In this document: one piece after another, positions 19,606 to 27,997 of the stretch
Position numbering within the stretch: the first letter of the stretch is position 1
Layout of the letters: each line of letters begins with the position of its first letter
Assembly: GCA_015485575.1 (NCBI GenBank)
Contig: WFTF01000065.1
Coordinates: 1-34,377, forward strand
Origin: Patescibacteria group bacterium
GTDB lineage: Bacteria > Patescibacteriota > Minisyncoccia > Phycocordibacterales > UBA918
Length of the DNA stretch: 34,377 bases
Direction of reading: 5' to 3'
The notes under the pieces: model-generated
The model's input: the letters and a program-made list of their open reading frames with translations, nothing else
Told to the model about the DNA's origin: nothing
The model's database searches: none
Translations under genes and position numbers: made by a program

Positions 19606-20568
19606 TTATATTTTACTTTTCAGTACCTGAGCAATTGCACTCACAGGATCCTTTGCGACCGGAAGGGGAATAATCCGTTCACTGTGCCAGAAAGGATGCG
19701 TTCCCAAAAAGGGAAGTGCGTGTCCGTTTTGCAACAGTGCAGTTTGTGTAGCCCATACCACAGGATCTTGGTCCTGGGGTGGGACGAGCCCTACCGGAAC
19801 TCCTGCTGCTGCGGCCTGTAGCGCCATAGTACTGTTCCAATCACAAACGAACAGCCCGTGCTGACCCAGTGCCATTTGCTCGATGGGACCGTAGTCTCTG
19901 TTTGCATCGGCAAGTGGTATGGCTTGCATGTCTGCAAGTATCGATTCCACTTCTGCAAATGCTTCCGGTGGAAGCTTTGGATGCGTTCGTGCAAAAATGA
20001 CGATATTTTCATGCTGCCGTATTGCAGTTTGGAGCGTTTGCAGCATGCGCATGCATCCTTCAGCATCTCCAGGCATTGCAACTGAAAGCACCGTCTCATC
20101 ATTTTCGATGAAGGGCTCAAACCTATCATCAGGTGTCGCAGCAATTTGTTTTGCTGCGACACTTACCGCAGGCAGCCCCGTTTCCTGGACGTCGTATCCA
20201 GCCACAGGCAGCCCTACAATGGTCAGGTTTTCCCATGTGGACCATTGCTGGAACCGCCGGTCACTGACTAGTGCATTTTCCGAAATCAGTACAACAGACA
20301 CTGTTGCCGGAAGAATCTCTGGGTTTTCCATGGTCCATGTCGGCAAACACGTCAATAGTACATCTTGTGTTGTGACGGTATCGACGATAGACATGCCACT
20401 GATGTCCACTTCACCGGAATCAATTTTACCTTTTGCAACTCCTGAGTTAACGAGTACCGCAACCCCATACCCTTCACCATGAAGCTTTCGTGCAACAGGC
20501 AGTGCGTTTTGAATGCATCCCATGTCTTGCAGGGAGCATACAATTCGTTTTGAGTTCTGTGTGGGCAT
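19606..20568 (-). CDS. Hypothetical GT-B-like protein (UDP-GlcNAc 2-epimerase/glycosyltransferase-like fold)
   Basis: VIFARTHPKLP...GLFVCDWNSTMALQAAAAGVPVGLVPP; strong SD (aaaggagggcaagATG) on the minus strand. Confidence 0.65.
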   Translation of the reverse strand: MPTQNSKRIVCSLQDMGCIQNALPVARKLHGEGYGVAVLVNSGVAKGKIDSGEVDISGMSIVDTVTTQDVLLTCLPTWTMENPEILPATVSVVLISENALVSDRRFQQWSTWENLTIVGLPVAGYDVQETGLPAVSVAAKQIAATPDDRFEPFIENDETVLSVAMPGDAEGCMRMLQTLQTAIRQHENIVIFARTHPKLPPEAFAEVESILADMQAIPLADANRDYGPIEQMALGQHGLFVCDWNSTMALQAAAAGVPVGLVPPQDQDPVVWATQTALLQNGHALPFLGTHPFWHSERIIPLPVAKDPVSAIAQVLKSKI

Positions 20569-20675
20569 CTTGCCCTCCTTTCTGGTGAACGTAAACTATA
20601 GACGATATCAAAGCCCCGTCTTTTTCTGCGGGCAAGCCTACCATTTTTACTAAATAATGCAACTGTTTTTTTTGA

Positions 20676-21473
20676 TCACTTCATTATTTTTAGGAGGTCT
20701 GCGTAGTGCCCATCATCTTCCCATTCCTTCACTTTTTTAGGTGGGTAGGTATAGTGAGGATTGTTTTTTGCCACTATATACAAATGTGGCATCAGAGGAC
20801 TTATGATACGATCTAGAGCAGGGACAGGGAGAAAAAAAGAGCGATTATCTATTACATCCCAGCCAGCCCGCTCAATAGTTAACTGGAATGTTTTTTTTGT
20901 AAAGAAGTTGATATGTGGAGATGCAAGCGATCCTCGGAATTTTTTAATTTTCATTAAAGGCTCAATCTTGGGAACCATGGGCACTCCTAATATCAGTAAC
21001 GTGTCGTCCTTGGCAAATTGTTTTAAGTGTACCAAGAACGCATGTGGAGATAAGAGGTGCTCAAAGAGGTTATTCGCCCAAAAGGCATCAAAATTTTCTG
21101 TTGATGCTATGGTTTGATGAAGTAATTCAACATTTCCAGCTCTTAAGTCGATATGATGGCTCTCTCCGTATGCTACCTCAGCAGGTGTGGTTGTTATACC
21201 GACACTGTCTTTACCAAAACGTTGCATATACTCTCCATAACCACACCCCAGGTCTAACACTCTTTTTTCTTTTAACCCCAAGGTCTCTGCTATGTTTCTA
21301 AATGTACGTGATGCTATTACATCCTTAAATCTTTTTTGTATTCTCCAGGCCTCTGAGTTCATAGTAGTTGGTAGTGTAATGTTCCCATGTTTAGCAATAT
21401 GATTATGATTACCGTACTTGAGTGATAACATAAACTCTGAAAATGTGTGTGTGGAAAGTTGGTTGTGTAACAT
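20676..21473 (-). CDS. Class I SAM-dependent methyltransferase
   Basis: RVLDLGCGYGEYMQRFGKDSVGI; FDAFWANNLFEHLLSPHAFLVHLKQFAKDDTLLILGVP. Confidence 0.88.
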   Translation of the reverse strand: MLHNQLSTHTFSEFMLSLKYGNHNHIAKHGNITLPTTMNSEAWRIQKRFKDVIASRTFRNIAETLGLKEKRVLDLGCGYGEYMQRFGKDSVGITTTPAEVAYGESHHIDLRAGNVELLHQTIASTENFDAFWANNLFEHLLSPHAFLVHLKQFAKDDTLLILGVPMVPKIEPLMKIKKFRGSLASPHINFFTKKTFQLTIERAGWDVIDNRSFFLPVPALDRIISPLMPHLYIVAKNNPHYTYPPKKVKEWEDDGHYADLLKIMK

Positions 21474-21900
21474 GACATACAGACATCTTTAGTCTGAAAG
21501 GTTAATTGTCGGTTCAGATTATGGTCACACACCCTTCCCTTAAAAAGGTTACCCTTTGCACCATAGGATGGATTGTATCATATCATATCCTCAATTTTTA
21601 CAGTTTAATTATATGTAGACTGTTCTGTGTACTTCGGTTATATTGTTTGCATTAGTGAGAGTTATGTTATGTTGCTTGATACGTTACATATTGCAGAATC
21701 CTTCATGAACTACCCCGATGATAAGCATACGGGGTATCGGCGTTGGACTAGGTAGTAAAGAGTGAATCTTGTGTAGGGGCGGAGTGTGGTTGTTTATAGC
21801 CAGGTAATCCTTGGTGAGATATTTCGTAAGAAAGCATATTATCCACTATCGTAAGTCGTCCCTACATTGTTCAGCTGTGCATTGATAACTTACGGGTACG

Positions 21901-21921
21901 CAGAAATAGTGTATATTTCTG
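21901..21921. promoter_or_regulatory. Inverted repeat upstream of the secreted Vps62-like gene
   Basis: CAGAAATA-gtgta-TATTTCTG, perfect 8-bp arms, 32 nt before ATG at 21953. Confidence 0.45.
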
Positions 21922-21952
21922 TACATAGCATAAGTATTTTGTAATTTATAGT

Positions 21953-24103
21953 ATGAGAAAAGTTCTATTTGTTCTTTTGTGTTTACTTCTAGGGAATACT
22001 GTTTCTGCCCAGGAGATGTACACTTTGCGAATCCAGCCAGGACCAGATGAGGGGAAGGATACGTATTATGGAGTAGGTTCAGTTGGCGGCCGTCAGGGAA
22101 GGCCTGACGCGAACCATTTGCGAATCGGGGGGTGGGGAGATGAGTGGTTTAGTTTTTTGGAATTTCCCTTATTTGATATACCCGAGGGTGTCAACATACA
22201 AAAAGCAACGCTAAATTTATACAATTATAGAAGTGACAGTAATCCAAATGCAGGTGCTGTTAGCAGGGTCACTCAGTATTGGAATGAGTCTGATCCATCT
22301 GCAACGTTTCAACCAACTTCTGTACGTCTTGGGACAGGATGGTCACCTGTGGCTGATGATAGCTGGTGGACTGTAGACGTATCTGACACGGTTCAAGGCT
22401 GGGTGAATGGAGTATATCCCAACTATGGTTTTATGCTTCAAGGGAGGTATACCAACAACAACCATGTAAAAGGTTTTTATTCCTCTGACTATATGGAGGA
22501 TCCGAGTTTGAGGCCGTATTTGGAAATTACATATACACTGTCAGACAAACAAAATGAGGTTGATCCCTTGGTGTTACAGTATGCGCCAAAGTTGGCGTTA
22601 CATGAAAATGAAAACTACTTACCTATGGATACCATGAAGTTTGTAGAGGCGAGTTCACTTTGGACGAGGGATGGATTTGATACACTCCTGTACAGTGTGG
22701 AGAATCTAACACCGAATATGTTCCGGAACATTGTGGAGAATGGGTCAACTGAAAAATACTTCCTGTCCTTCAGTAGTCCCGAAGATGCGAAGATTGACCT
22801 TATATCTGCCAGGAGTACATATGATGCATTGAATGCAGAACCGACCATTTACTATGCGAAAAGAGATGATGGCAATTACACGGTATTGCAATATTGGTTT
22901 TTTTATGCAATGAACAATTGGAAAGAACAAGGAGGACTCAATGACCATGAAGGTGACTGGGAATCTGTGTTTGTGTTTCTGGATAGGGATACAAAAGATC
23001 CAAAGTATGTCGCATATTCTGCCCATCATAACGATGGGGATCCAACGCTGAATATTACACAGTACGATTCAGTACGGAGAGAGTGGGAAAGTAATGAGGT
23101 AGTTAAGGAAGATGGCAGACCAGTGTCATTTGTCGCATTGGGATCACATGCTAATTACCCAAATAATAATGGAGGAGTACATCGTGTGTTCACGAAAACA
23201 GACCGTACGTCCACACAGGGGACAATGCTTGATACAGTGAATTTGTTATCTGGAAATGAGTTGACGGAAAGTACGCCATTCTGGATGCAATATGAAGGTC
23301 AGTGGGGTACCGATAAAGTAGATATTAAGGATGGTAAAAGTGGACCAAAAGGTCCACTGTATAGCACAGTGGGAGGTACAGTGCGGTTTTTGAATCCTGT
23401 TGCATGGGCGGGGATAGATAAAATTGCACGGTATACTTTCGGTCTTGAAGATGAACTTATATCCTTTCCTGAGCAAGGAGTTTCACTACAGTTTGTTGGA
23501 GCTCTCCCAGTTGGAGGATATATAAAAATAGACCCGCATGATGAAGTAATCTCCTTTGGGGCATTGCCAGATCAGACAACACTTTTACCAAGATTTTGGG
23601 ACCTAACTTCGGACTTGGAGAATGGGGAGTTCCAGGCAGAGGTGACGTTTGAATTTGATAGGACTGAGGTGAGTGCTCAAGGGGGAGATGTGCGTACTTT
23701 GGAAATATACTACTACGATCCAACGGTAGAAATCTGGAAAGTGCAAGATACGCTATTGGATATGGAAGAATCAACGGTTTCTTTCCAAACTGATCACTTT
23801 TCTCGATATGCAGTAGGGTTTACGAATCCGGAAGTATTTGTGGAAAACTTGTTTAGTCGACTTATGGCAATTATCAATGAAACTGCATTACAGCGACCGT
23901 TTAAGAAGGCGTTGTTACAGTTGGTGCGCACCACTGAGCGTGTGTGGGGTCTGCAATATCCGAACGCAGGAAAGGTTAAACTACGTTTGTTGAAGCCTCT
24001 GGAAAGAACTATAGACAGATATGCGGAGAGAGGGTGGATTAATCCTCAGCAACAAAAGAAGATGCAAGATATCTTAGGTAGGTTGCGGTTGATGGTGCGG
24101 TAG
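21953..24103 (+). CDS. Secreted protein with N-terminal DNRLRE-type beta domain and Vps62-like domain
   Basis: Signal peptide MRKVLFVLLCLLLGNTVSAQ; DNRLRE-like LRIGGWGDEWFSFLEFPLFDIPEGVNIQKATLNLY...SLRPYLEITYT; Vps62-like LQYAPKLALHENENYLP, DHEGDWESVFVFLD, VSFVALGSHANYPNNNG. Confidence 0.8.
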   Translation: MRKVLFVLLCLLLGNTVSAQEMYTLRIQPGPDEGKDTYYGVGSVGGRQGRPDANHLRIGGWGDEWFSFLEFPLFDIPEGVNIQKATLNLYNYRSDSNPNAGAVSRVTQYWNESDPSATFQPTSVRLGTGWSPVADDSWWTVDVSDTVQGWVNGVYPNYGFMLQGRYTNNNHVKGFYSSDYMEDPSLRPYLEITYTLSDKQNEVDPLVLQYAPKLALHENENYLPMDTMKFVEASSLWTRDGFDTLLYSVENLTPNMFRNIVENGSTEKYFLSFSSPEDAKIDLISARSTYDALNAEPTIYYAKRDDGNYTVLQYWFFYAMNNWKEQGGLNDHEGDWESVFVFLDRDTKDPKYVAYSAHHNDGDPTLNITQYDSVRREWESNEVVKEDGRPVSFVALGSHANYPNNNGGVHRVFTKTDRTSTQGTMLDTVNLLSGNELTESTPFWMQYEGQWGTDKVDIKDGKSGPKGPLYSTVGGTVRFLNPVAWAGIDKIARYTFGLEDELISFPEQGVSLQFVGALPVGGYIKIDPHDEVISFGALPDQTTLLPRFWDLTSDLENGEFQAEVTFEFDRTEVSAQGGDVRTLEIYYYDPTVEIWKVQDTLLDMEESTVSFQTDHFSRYAVGFTNPEVFVENLFSRLMAIINETALQRPFKKALLQLVRTTERVWGLQYPNAGKVKLRLLKPLERTIDRYAERGWINPQQQKKMQDILGRLRLMVR

Positions 24104-24118
24104 GTACTATATTGATAA

Positions 24119-24149
24119 AACGCACGGTGCGCGAAGCGTGCCGTGCGTT
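24119..24149. repeat. Long hairpin (14-bp stem with two G-U pairs, GAA loop), possible terminator
   Basis: AACGCACGGTGCGC-gaa-GCGTGCCGTGCGTT; no clear T-tract immediately following. Confidence 0.75.
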
Positions 24150-24229
24150 GGTTGACACAAGTGTATTCTTTCATTTTCTTATTTTTTGGGTGCAGGATTT
24201 TTGTCAGAGCATGGTACTATTTTCCTCAT

Positions 24230-26419
24230 ATGAAAGATATATTGAAGACTGTGGTTGTCGGAGGTTTGTTCCTCGTACTTTTCTTGCCACTGTATGTCGA
24301 AAATGATTTTTTCTTCCCATTTATTACCGGTAAAAATTTTGCTTTTAGAATAATTGTTGAGGTCGTGTTTGCAGCATGGGTACTGTTGGCGCTCTTGGAC
24401 GTACGGTATCGTCCAAAGTTTTCTTGGTTGCTGCCCACCTTTGCCGCACTACTTATCGTCATGTTTTTTGCAAATTTGTTTGGTCAGTATCCGACAAAAA
24501 GTTTTTGGAGTAATTTTGAACGCATGGACGGATATGTCACACTGGTGCATGTATTTCTTTTCACCTTTGTGTTGGGAAGTGTACTGACCACCAAGAAACT
24601 CTGGTCGTATTTCCTCCATACTTCCGTGGTTGTGGCGTTGCTTGTGGCACTGTATGGACTTGGTCAGCAGTCGGGCGTGTTTACGGGCGGGAGAGATCGC
24701 GTTGATTCTCGTTTGGGGAATGCCGCATACATGGCAGTGTATATGCTCTTCAATATATTCTTCGTCGCTTTCCTTACGTTGCGTAGCAAGGTAACCGCAC
24801 ACAGGGTGCTGTATGTGGTGGTGGGCGCGATTTTGGCATACACACTGTTGCAAACAGGGACTCGCGGTACCTTTCTGGGGTTTGTCGGCGGGTCGGCAAC
24901 TGCGATTGCATACATAGCACTTTTTGGTAAGAAGGTGCCACAACTGCGCAAATACGCTGTTGGTGGCCTTTTTGCACTAACGGTTTTAGTGTTGGTGTTT
25001 ATGGGTATTCGGGACACTGACTATATTTCTCAAGGACCACTGAAGCGTATTGCAAGTATTGATCTACAGCGTGACCTAGCGGTTCGTACCACCATTTGGG
25101 GTATGGCGTGGGAAGGGGTACAGGAGCGCCCTCTACTTGGTTGGGGACAGGGAAACTTCAACTATGTGTTTAATGAGAAATATAGGCCGGAGCTGTATGC
25201 ACAGGAGCAGTGGTTTGATCGTGTACATAATATTGTATTTGATTGGTTGATTGCGGGAGGATTTTTGGGGCTGATTGCCTATTTCTCCATTATGGCGGCA
25301 CTGTTGTACTACTTACTGATTCAGCCAGTATTTCAGAAAAAAGAATCTCCTTTTTCTGTGTTGGAGCGCGCGGTTCTACTTGGCTTGGTGGTCGGCTATT
25401 TAATGCATAACCTTGTGGTATTTGACAATATCATCAGCTACATCTTTTACGGCACCTTGCTTGCATTGGTACACTCACGTGTTGCTAAGCCGATTCCTGC
25501 AGTTCAAGCATTTCAAATCCAACCACAAATGGTGACGCAGTTTGTGGCACCTATTGTAATTATCATCACCGGCTTTACCGTGTACTTTGTGAATGTACCG
25601 GGCATTAAAGCTGCCGGGGACATGATTGATGCACTGACCGCACCGACGGTCAAGGGGCGACTGCAGGAGTTCCACAATGCTCTGGCGACAAACTCGTTTG
25701 GCAGACAAGAAGTGGTTGAACAGCTGGCACAACAAGCTATGAATATTGCACGCAATCCGAATTTACCTCCTGATGAAAGGCAGCTCATTGTCCAACGTGC
25801 GGAACTTGAACTGTTGAAATTGGCGGATGAGAAGCCCGGAGATGCACGTATTCACAATTTCATCGCTTCCTTCTACCGGTCTATTGGTGCGGTGGACAAA
25901 GCGCGGGAGCAGGCTGCTATAGCAGTGTCTCTGTCACCCAACAAGCCATCTCTGATCATGGAGCAGGGGATTGTAGAGCTGCAGGCAAATCGACCCGAGG
26001 AGGCGTTGTCATACCTGAAAAAGGCATTTGAACTTGAGGAACGAAATACGCAAGCACGTGTATTGTATGCAGCGGTGCTTGCACAAAACGGTGAGTTGGA
26101 AAAGGCAAAAGAGCTTATCGGTGACAAGTATAAAGAGCAGTTTGCAATGAGTGATTATGCATTATCGGTTATAGAAGCAACGAATGATCTGCCTTATCTC
26201 GCTGAGCTCTTTGAGGTTCGTATTGTGCAACAACCGAGCAATGCACAACATCGTGCCAGTCTTGCGTTTATTTACTATCAGCTTGGTGACACACAGCGTG
26301 CAATTGAGGTACTCGAGCAAGCGGCAGAAGATATACCCGCTTTTGCCTCCGTTGCGAACTGCTATGTCGCCAACTTGGAATCAGGAAATGATCCGGCAGA
26401 GTCATGTGAGCAGCAGTAA
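24230..26419 (+). CDS. O-antigen ligase (Wzy_C) family membrane protein with C-terminal TPR repeats
   Basis: Polytopic N-terminus; GTRGTFLGFVGG; RPLLGWGQGNFNYVF...VHNIVFDWLIAGGFLGLIAYFS; TPR-like DARIHNFIASFYRSIGAVDKAREQAAIAVSLSPNKP; ATG at 24230. Confidence 0.9.
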   Translation: MKDILKTVVVGGLFLVLFLPLYVENDFFFPFITGKNFAFRIIVEVVFAAWVLLALLDVRYRPKFSWLLPTFAALLIVMFFANLFGQYPTKSFWSNFERMDGYVTLVHVFLFTFVLGSVLTTKKLWSYFLHTSVVVALLVALYGLGQQSGVFTGGRDRVDSRLGNAAYMAVYMLFNIFFVAFLTLRSKVTAHRVLYVVVGAILAYTLLQTGTRGTFLGFVGGSATAIAYIALFGKKVPQLRKYAVGGLFALTVLVLVFMGIRDTDYISQGPLKRIASIDLQRDLAVRTTIWGMAWEGVQERPLLGWGQGNFNYVFNEKYRPELYAQEQWFDRVHNIVFDWLIAGGFLGLIAYFSIMAALLYYLLIQPVFQKKESPFSVLERAVLLGLVVGYLMHNLVVFDNIISYIFYGTLLALVHSRVAKPIPAVQAFQIQPQMVTQFVAPIVIIITGFTVYFVNVPGIKAAGDMIDALTAPTVKGRLQEFHNALATNSFGRQEVVEQLAQQAMNIARNPNLPPDERQLIVQRAELELLKLADEKPGDARIHNFIASFYRSIGAVDKAREQAAIAVSLSPNKPSLIMEQGIVELQANRPEEALSYLKKAFELEERNTQARVLYAAVLAQNGELEKAKELIGDKYKEQFAMSDYALSVIEATNDLPYLAELFEVRIVQQPSNAQHRASLAFIYYQLGDTQRAIEVLEQAAEDIPAFASVANCYVANLESGNDPAESCEQQ

Positions 26420-26424
26420 GTACC

Positions 26425-27447
26425 ATGGGAGTACTGCAACACAACAAACCATTGCATAACCTGACTACACTTAAGGTGGGGGGAGCTGCGGATAAATTTT
26501 GGGAGGTGGAGACGGAAAAGGAGCTTGATGAAGCTGTCGGGTACGCACAGTCTCACAGTCTACCGATTACTGTTCTGGGTGGCGGGTCCAATGTGCTCAT
26601 TTCAGATAACGGCATACGGGGGCTGACTATTCATATGGGGATACAGGGGGTATCTCTTACGATACAGGATCAACAGGTATTGGTTACCGCAGCCGCTGGA
26701 GTGGTGTTCGATGACTTGATTGCCGAGATGGTGGCGAAAGGGTACTGGGGATTGGAGAATCTCTCACACATCCCCGGTACCGTTGGGGCAACTCCGGTAC
26801 AAAATGTGGGGGCATATGGGGTTGAGGTGAAAGATCTCATTGAAACGGTCCGAGTGTACAACATTCCTGCGCGTAAGTTTGAGATACTCACAAACGAAGA
26901 GTGTTGCTTTGGGTATCGTGATTCTGTTTTCAAAACTGAGGAAGGGTCACGGTATATTGTTACCGAGGTGTCGTATCGGTTATCACGTATTGCTAATCCT
27001 GTGTTGGAATATGCGGATTTGCAAGAGCGCTTTACATCCGTGGAAGATATGTCTGTGGAAGAAGTACGTGATGCAATTATCGCCATTCGTGCCAAGAAGT
27101 TTCCCGATTGGCATCAGGTAGGTACAGCCGGATCATTTTTTAAAAATCCGATCATAGCGCGCGGAAAGTTCGCAGAACTTTCCGCGCGCTACCCGGGATT
27201 GCCCGGCTATCCGGTAAATGCGGGACAAGTAAAAATACCGCTTGCATGGATATTTGATAAGGTTTTACATCTGAAAGAAGCTGAGGGTAACACAATCGGG
27301 CAGTATGAAGGGCAGGCACTGGTGTTAGTGCATCGAGGCGCTGCTACTGCGGATGATATCGCTACATATGCAAATGATCTTGTAGAGAAAGTAGCTCATG
27401 AAACCGGAATAGAGATTGAGTGGGAAGTGACCCGTATCGGTTTTTGA
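26425..27447 (+). CDS. murB: UDP-N-acetylenolpyruvoylglucosamine reductase
   Basis: NLTTLKVGGAADKFWEVETEKEL; VLGGGSNVLISD; GLENLSHIPGTVGATPVQNVGAYGVEVKD; GYRDSVFK; GSFFKNP; VNAGQVKIPLAWIFD. Confidence 0.97.
   Translation: MGVLQHNKPLHNLTTLKVGGAADKFWEVETEKELDEAVGYAQSHSLPITVLGGGSNVLISDNGIRGLTIHMGIQGVSLTIQDQQVLVTAAAGVVFDDLIAEMVAKGYWGLENLSHIPGTVGATPVQNVGAYGVEVKDLIETVRVYNIPARKFEILTNEECCFGYRDSVFKTEEGSRYIVTEVSYRLSRIANPVLEYADLQERFTSVEDMSVEEVRDAIIAIRAKKFPDWHQVGTAGSFFKNPIIARGKFAELSARYPGLPGYPVNAGQVKIPLAWIFDKVLHLKEAEGNTIGQYEGQALVLVHRGAATADDIATYANDLVEKVAHETGIEIEWEVTRIGF
27155..27191. repeat. Perfect 17-bp inverted repeat with 3-nt loop inside murB
   Basis: TAGCGCGCGGAAAGTTC-gca-GAACTTTCCGCGCGCTA. Confidence 0.95.
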
Positions 27448-27464
27448 TGACGTAACAGTTTTCT

Positions 27465-27494
27465 TTGTGATGAGATGCAGTGCTCTCATATAAT
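27465..27494 (+). promoter_or_regulatory. Candidate sigma70-type promoter upstream of the histone-like gene
   Basis: TTGTGA - 18 nt - TATAAT (27489-27494). Confidence 0.5.
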
Positions 27495-27667
27495 GATATG
27501 TATGGAAGAAGGGTGCGTGTGTCTATGTTATCTACACACATACTCTTGTGTTTGCGATATGACAGCGTGATAATTGCGGGAGCAGACGTCTCTTCCTCGG
27601 AAACGGTTCTTTGTTTGAGAAGTCAGCGGCAGAACACATTATTTACTAATTTTTTATCATACTACAT

Positions 27668-27898
27668 ATGCCAGCAAAAAAGAAAACAGCTCGAAAAGTA
27701 TCTGCAAAGAAAAAGCGCACCACTAAGAAGGTGGCTCGCAAGACGGTCAAAAAATCAGCAAAAAAGGTGACCAAGCGGACAGTTGCCAAGAAGCAGACAA
27801 AGAAGACTGTCGCGAGAAAGAAAGCGACAAAAAAAGCTGCGCGCAAAACGGTACGTAAGGCGGCAAAAAAGAAGACGACACGTCGAAAGAAGAAATAA
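27668..27898 (+). CDS. Lys/Arg/Ala-rich histone H1/Hc1-like DNA-binding protein
   Basis: 76 aa, MPAKKKTARKVSAKKKRTTKKVARKTVKKSAKK...RRKKK; overwhelmingly basic, low complexity. Confidence 0.8.
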   Translation: MPAKKKTARKVSAKKKRTTKKVARKTVKKSAKKVTKRTVAKKQTKKTVARKKATKKAARKTVRKAAKKKTTRRKKK

Positions 27899-27917
27899 AG
27901 TACATACTTATTTCTTG

Positions 27918-27947
27918 CAAAAACCGCTCTCTGTAGCGGTTTTTGTA
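27918..27947 (+). terminator. Rho-independent terminator after the histone-like gene
   Basis: CAAAAACCGCT-ctctgt-AGCGGTTTTTG. Confidence 0.85.
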
Positions 27948-27997
27948 TATGCACACACCTGTTTCCAGAGTGGTATTCATGGTATGATAGCCACACT

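Noticed and set aside
19919-20482. 187-aa plus-strand ORF opposite the GT-B-like gene
   Set aside because: Ser/Thr-rich translation typical of antisense to a GC-richer gene; minus-strand frame has SD, terminator and GT-B motifs
21705-21755. Mini-ORF MNYPDDKHTGYRRWTR* in the 21.5-21.95 kb intergenic region
   Set aside because: Only 16 codons, no SD, no family resemblance I can defend
24152-24180. TTGACA at 24152 as a -35 box for the ligase gene
   Set aside because: No acceptable -10 element at 16-18 nt spacing
27480-27770. 96-aa plus-strand ORF overlapping the histone-like gene
   Set aside because: Out-of-frame overlap, no SD or motif; Lys/Arg tail is simply a frame-shifted reading of the repetitive histone-like gene
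27646-27996. 116-aa minus-strand Phe/Val-rich 'membrane-like' ORF
   Set aside because: Artefact of the complement of AAG/AAA codons in the histone-like gene
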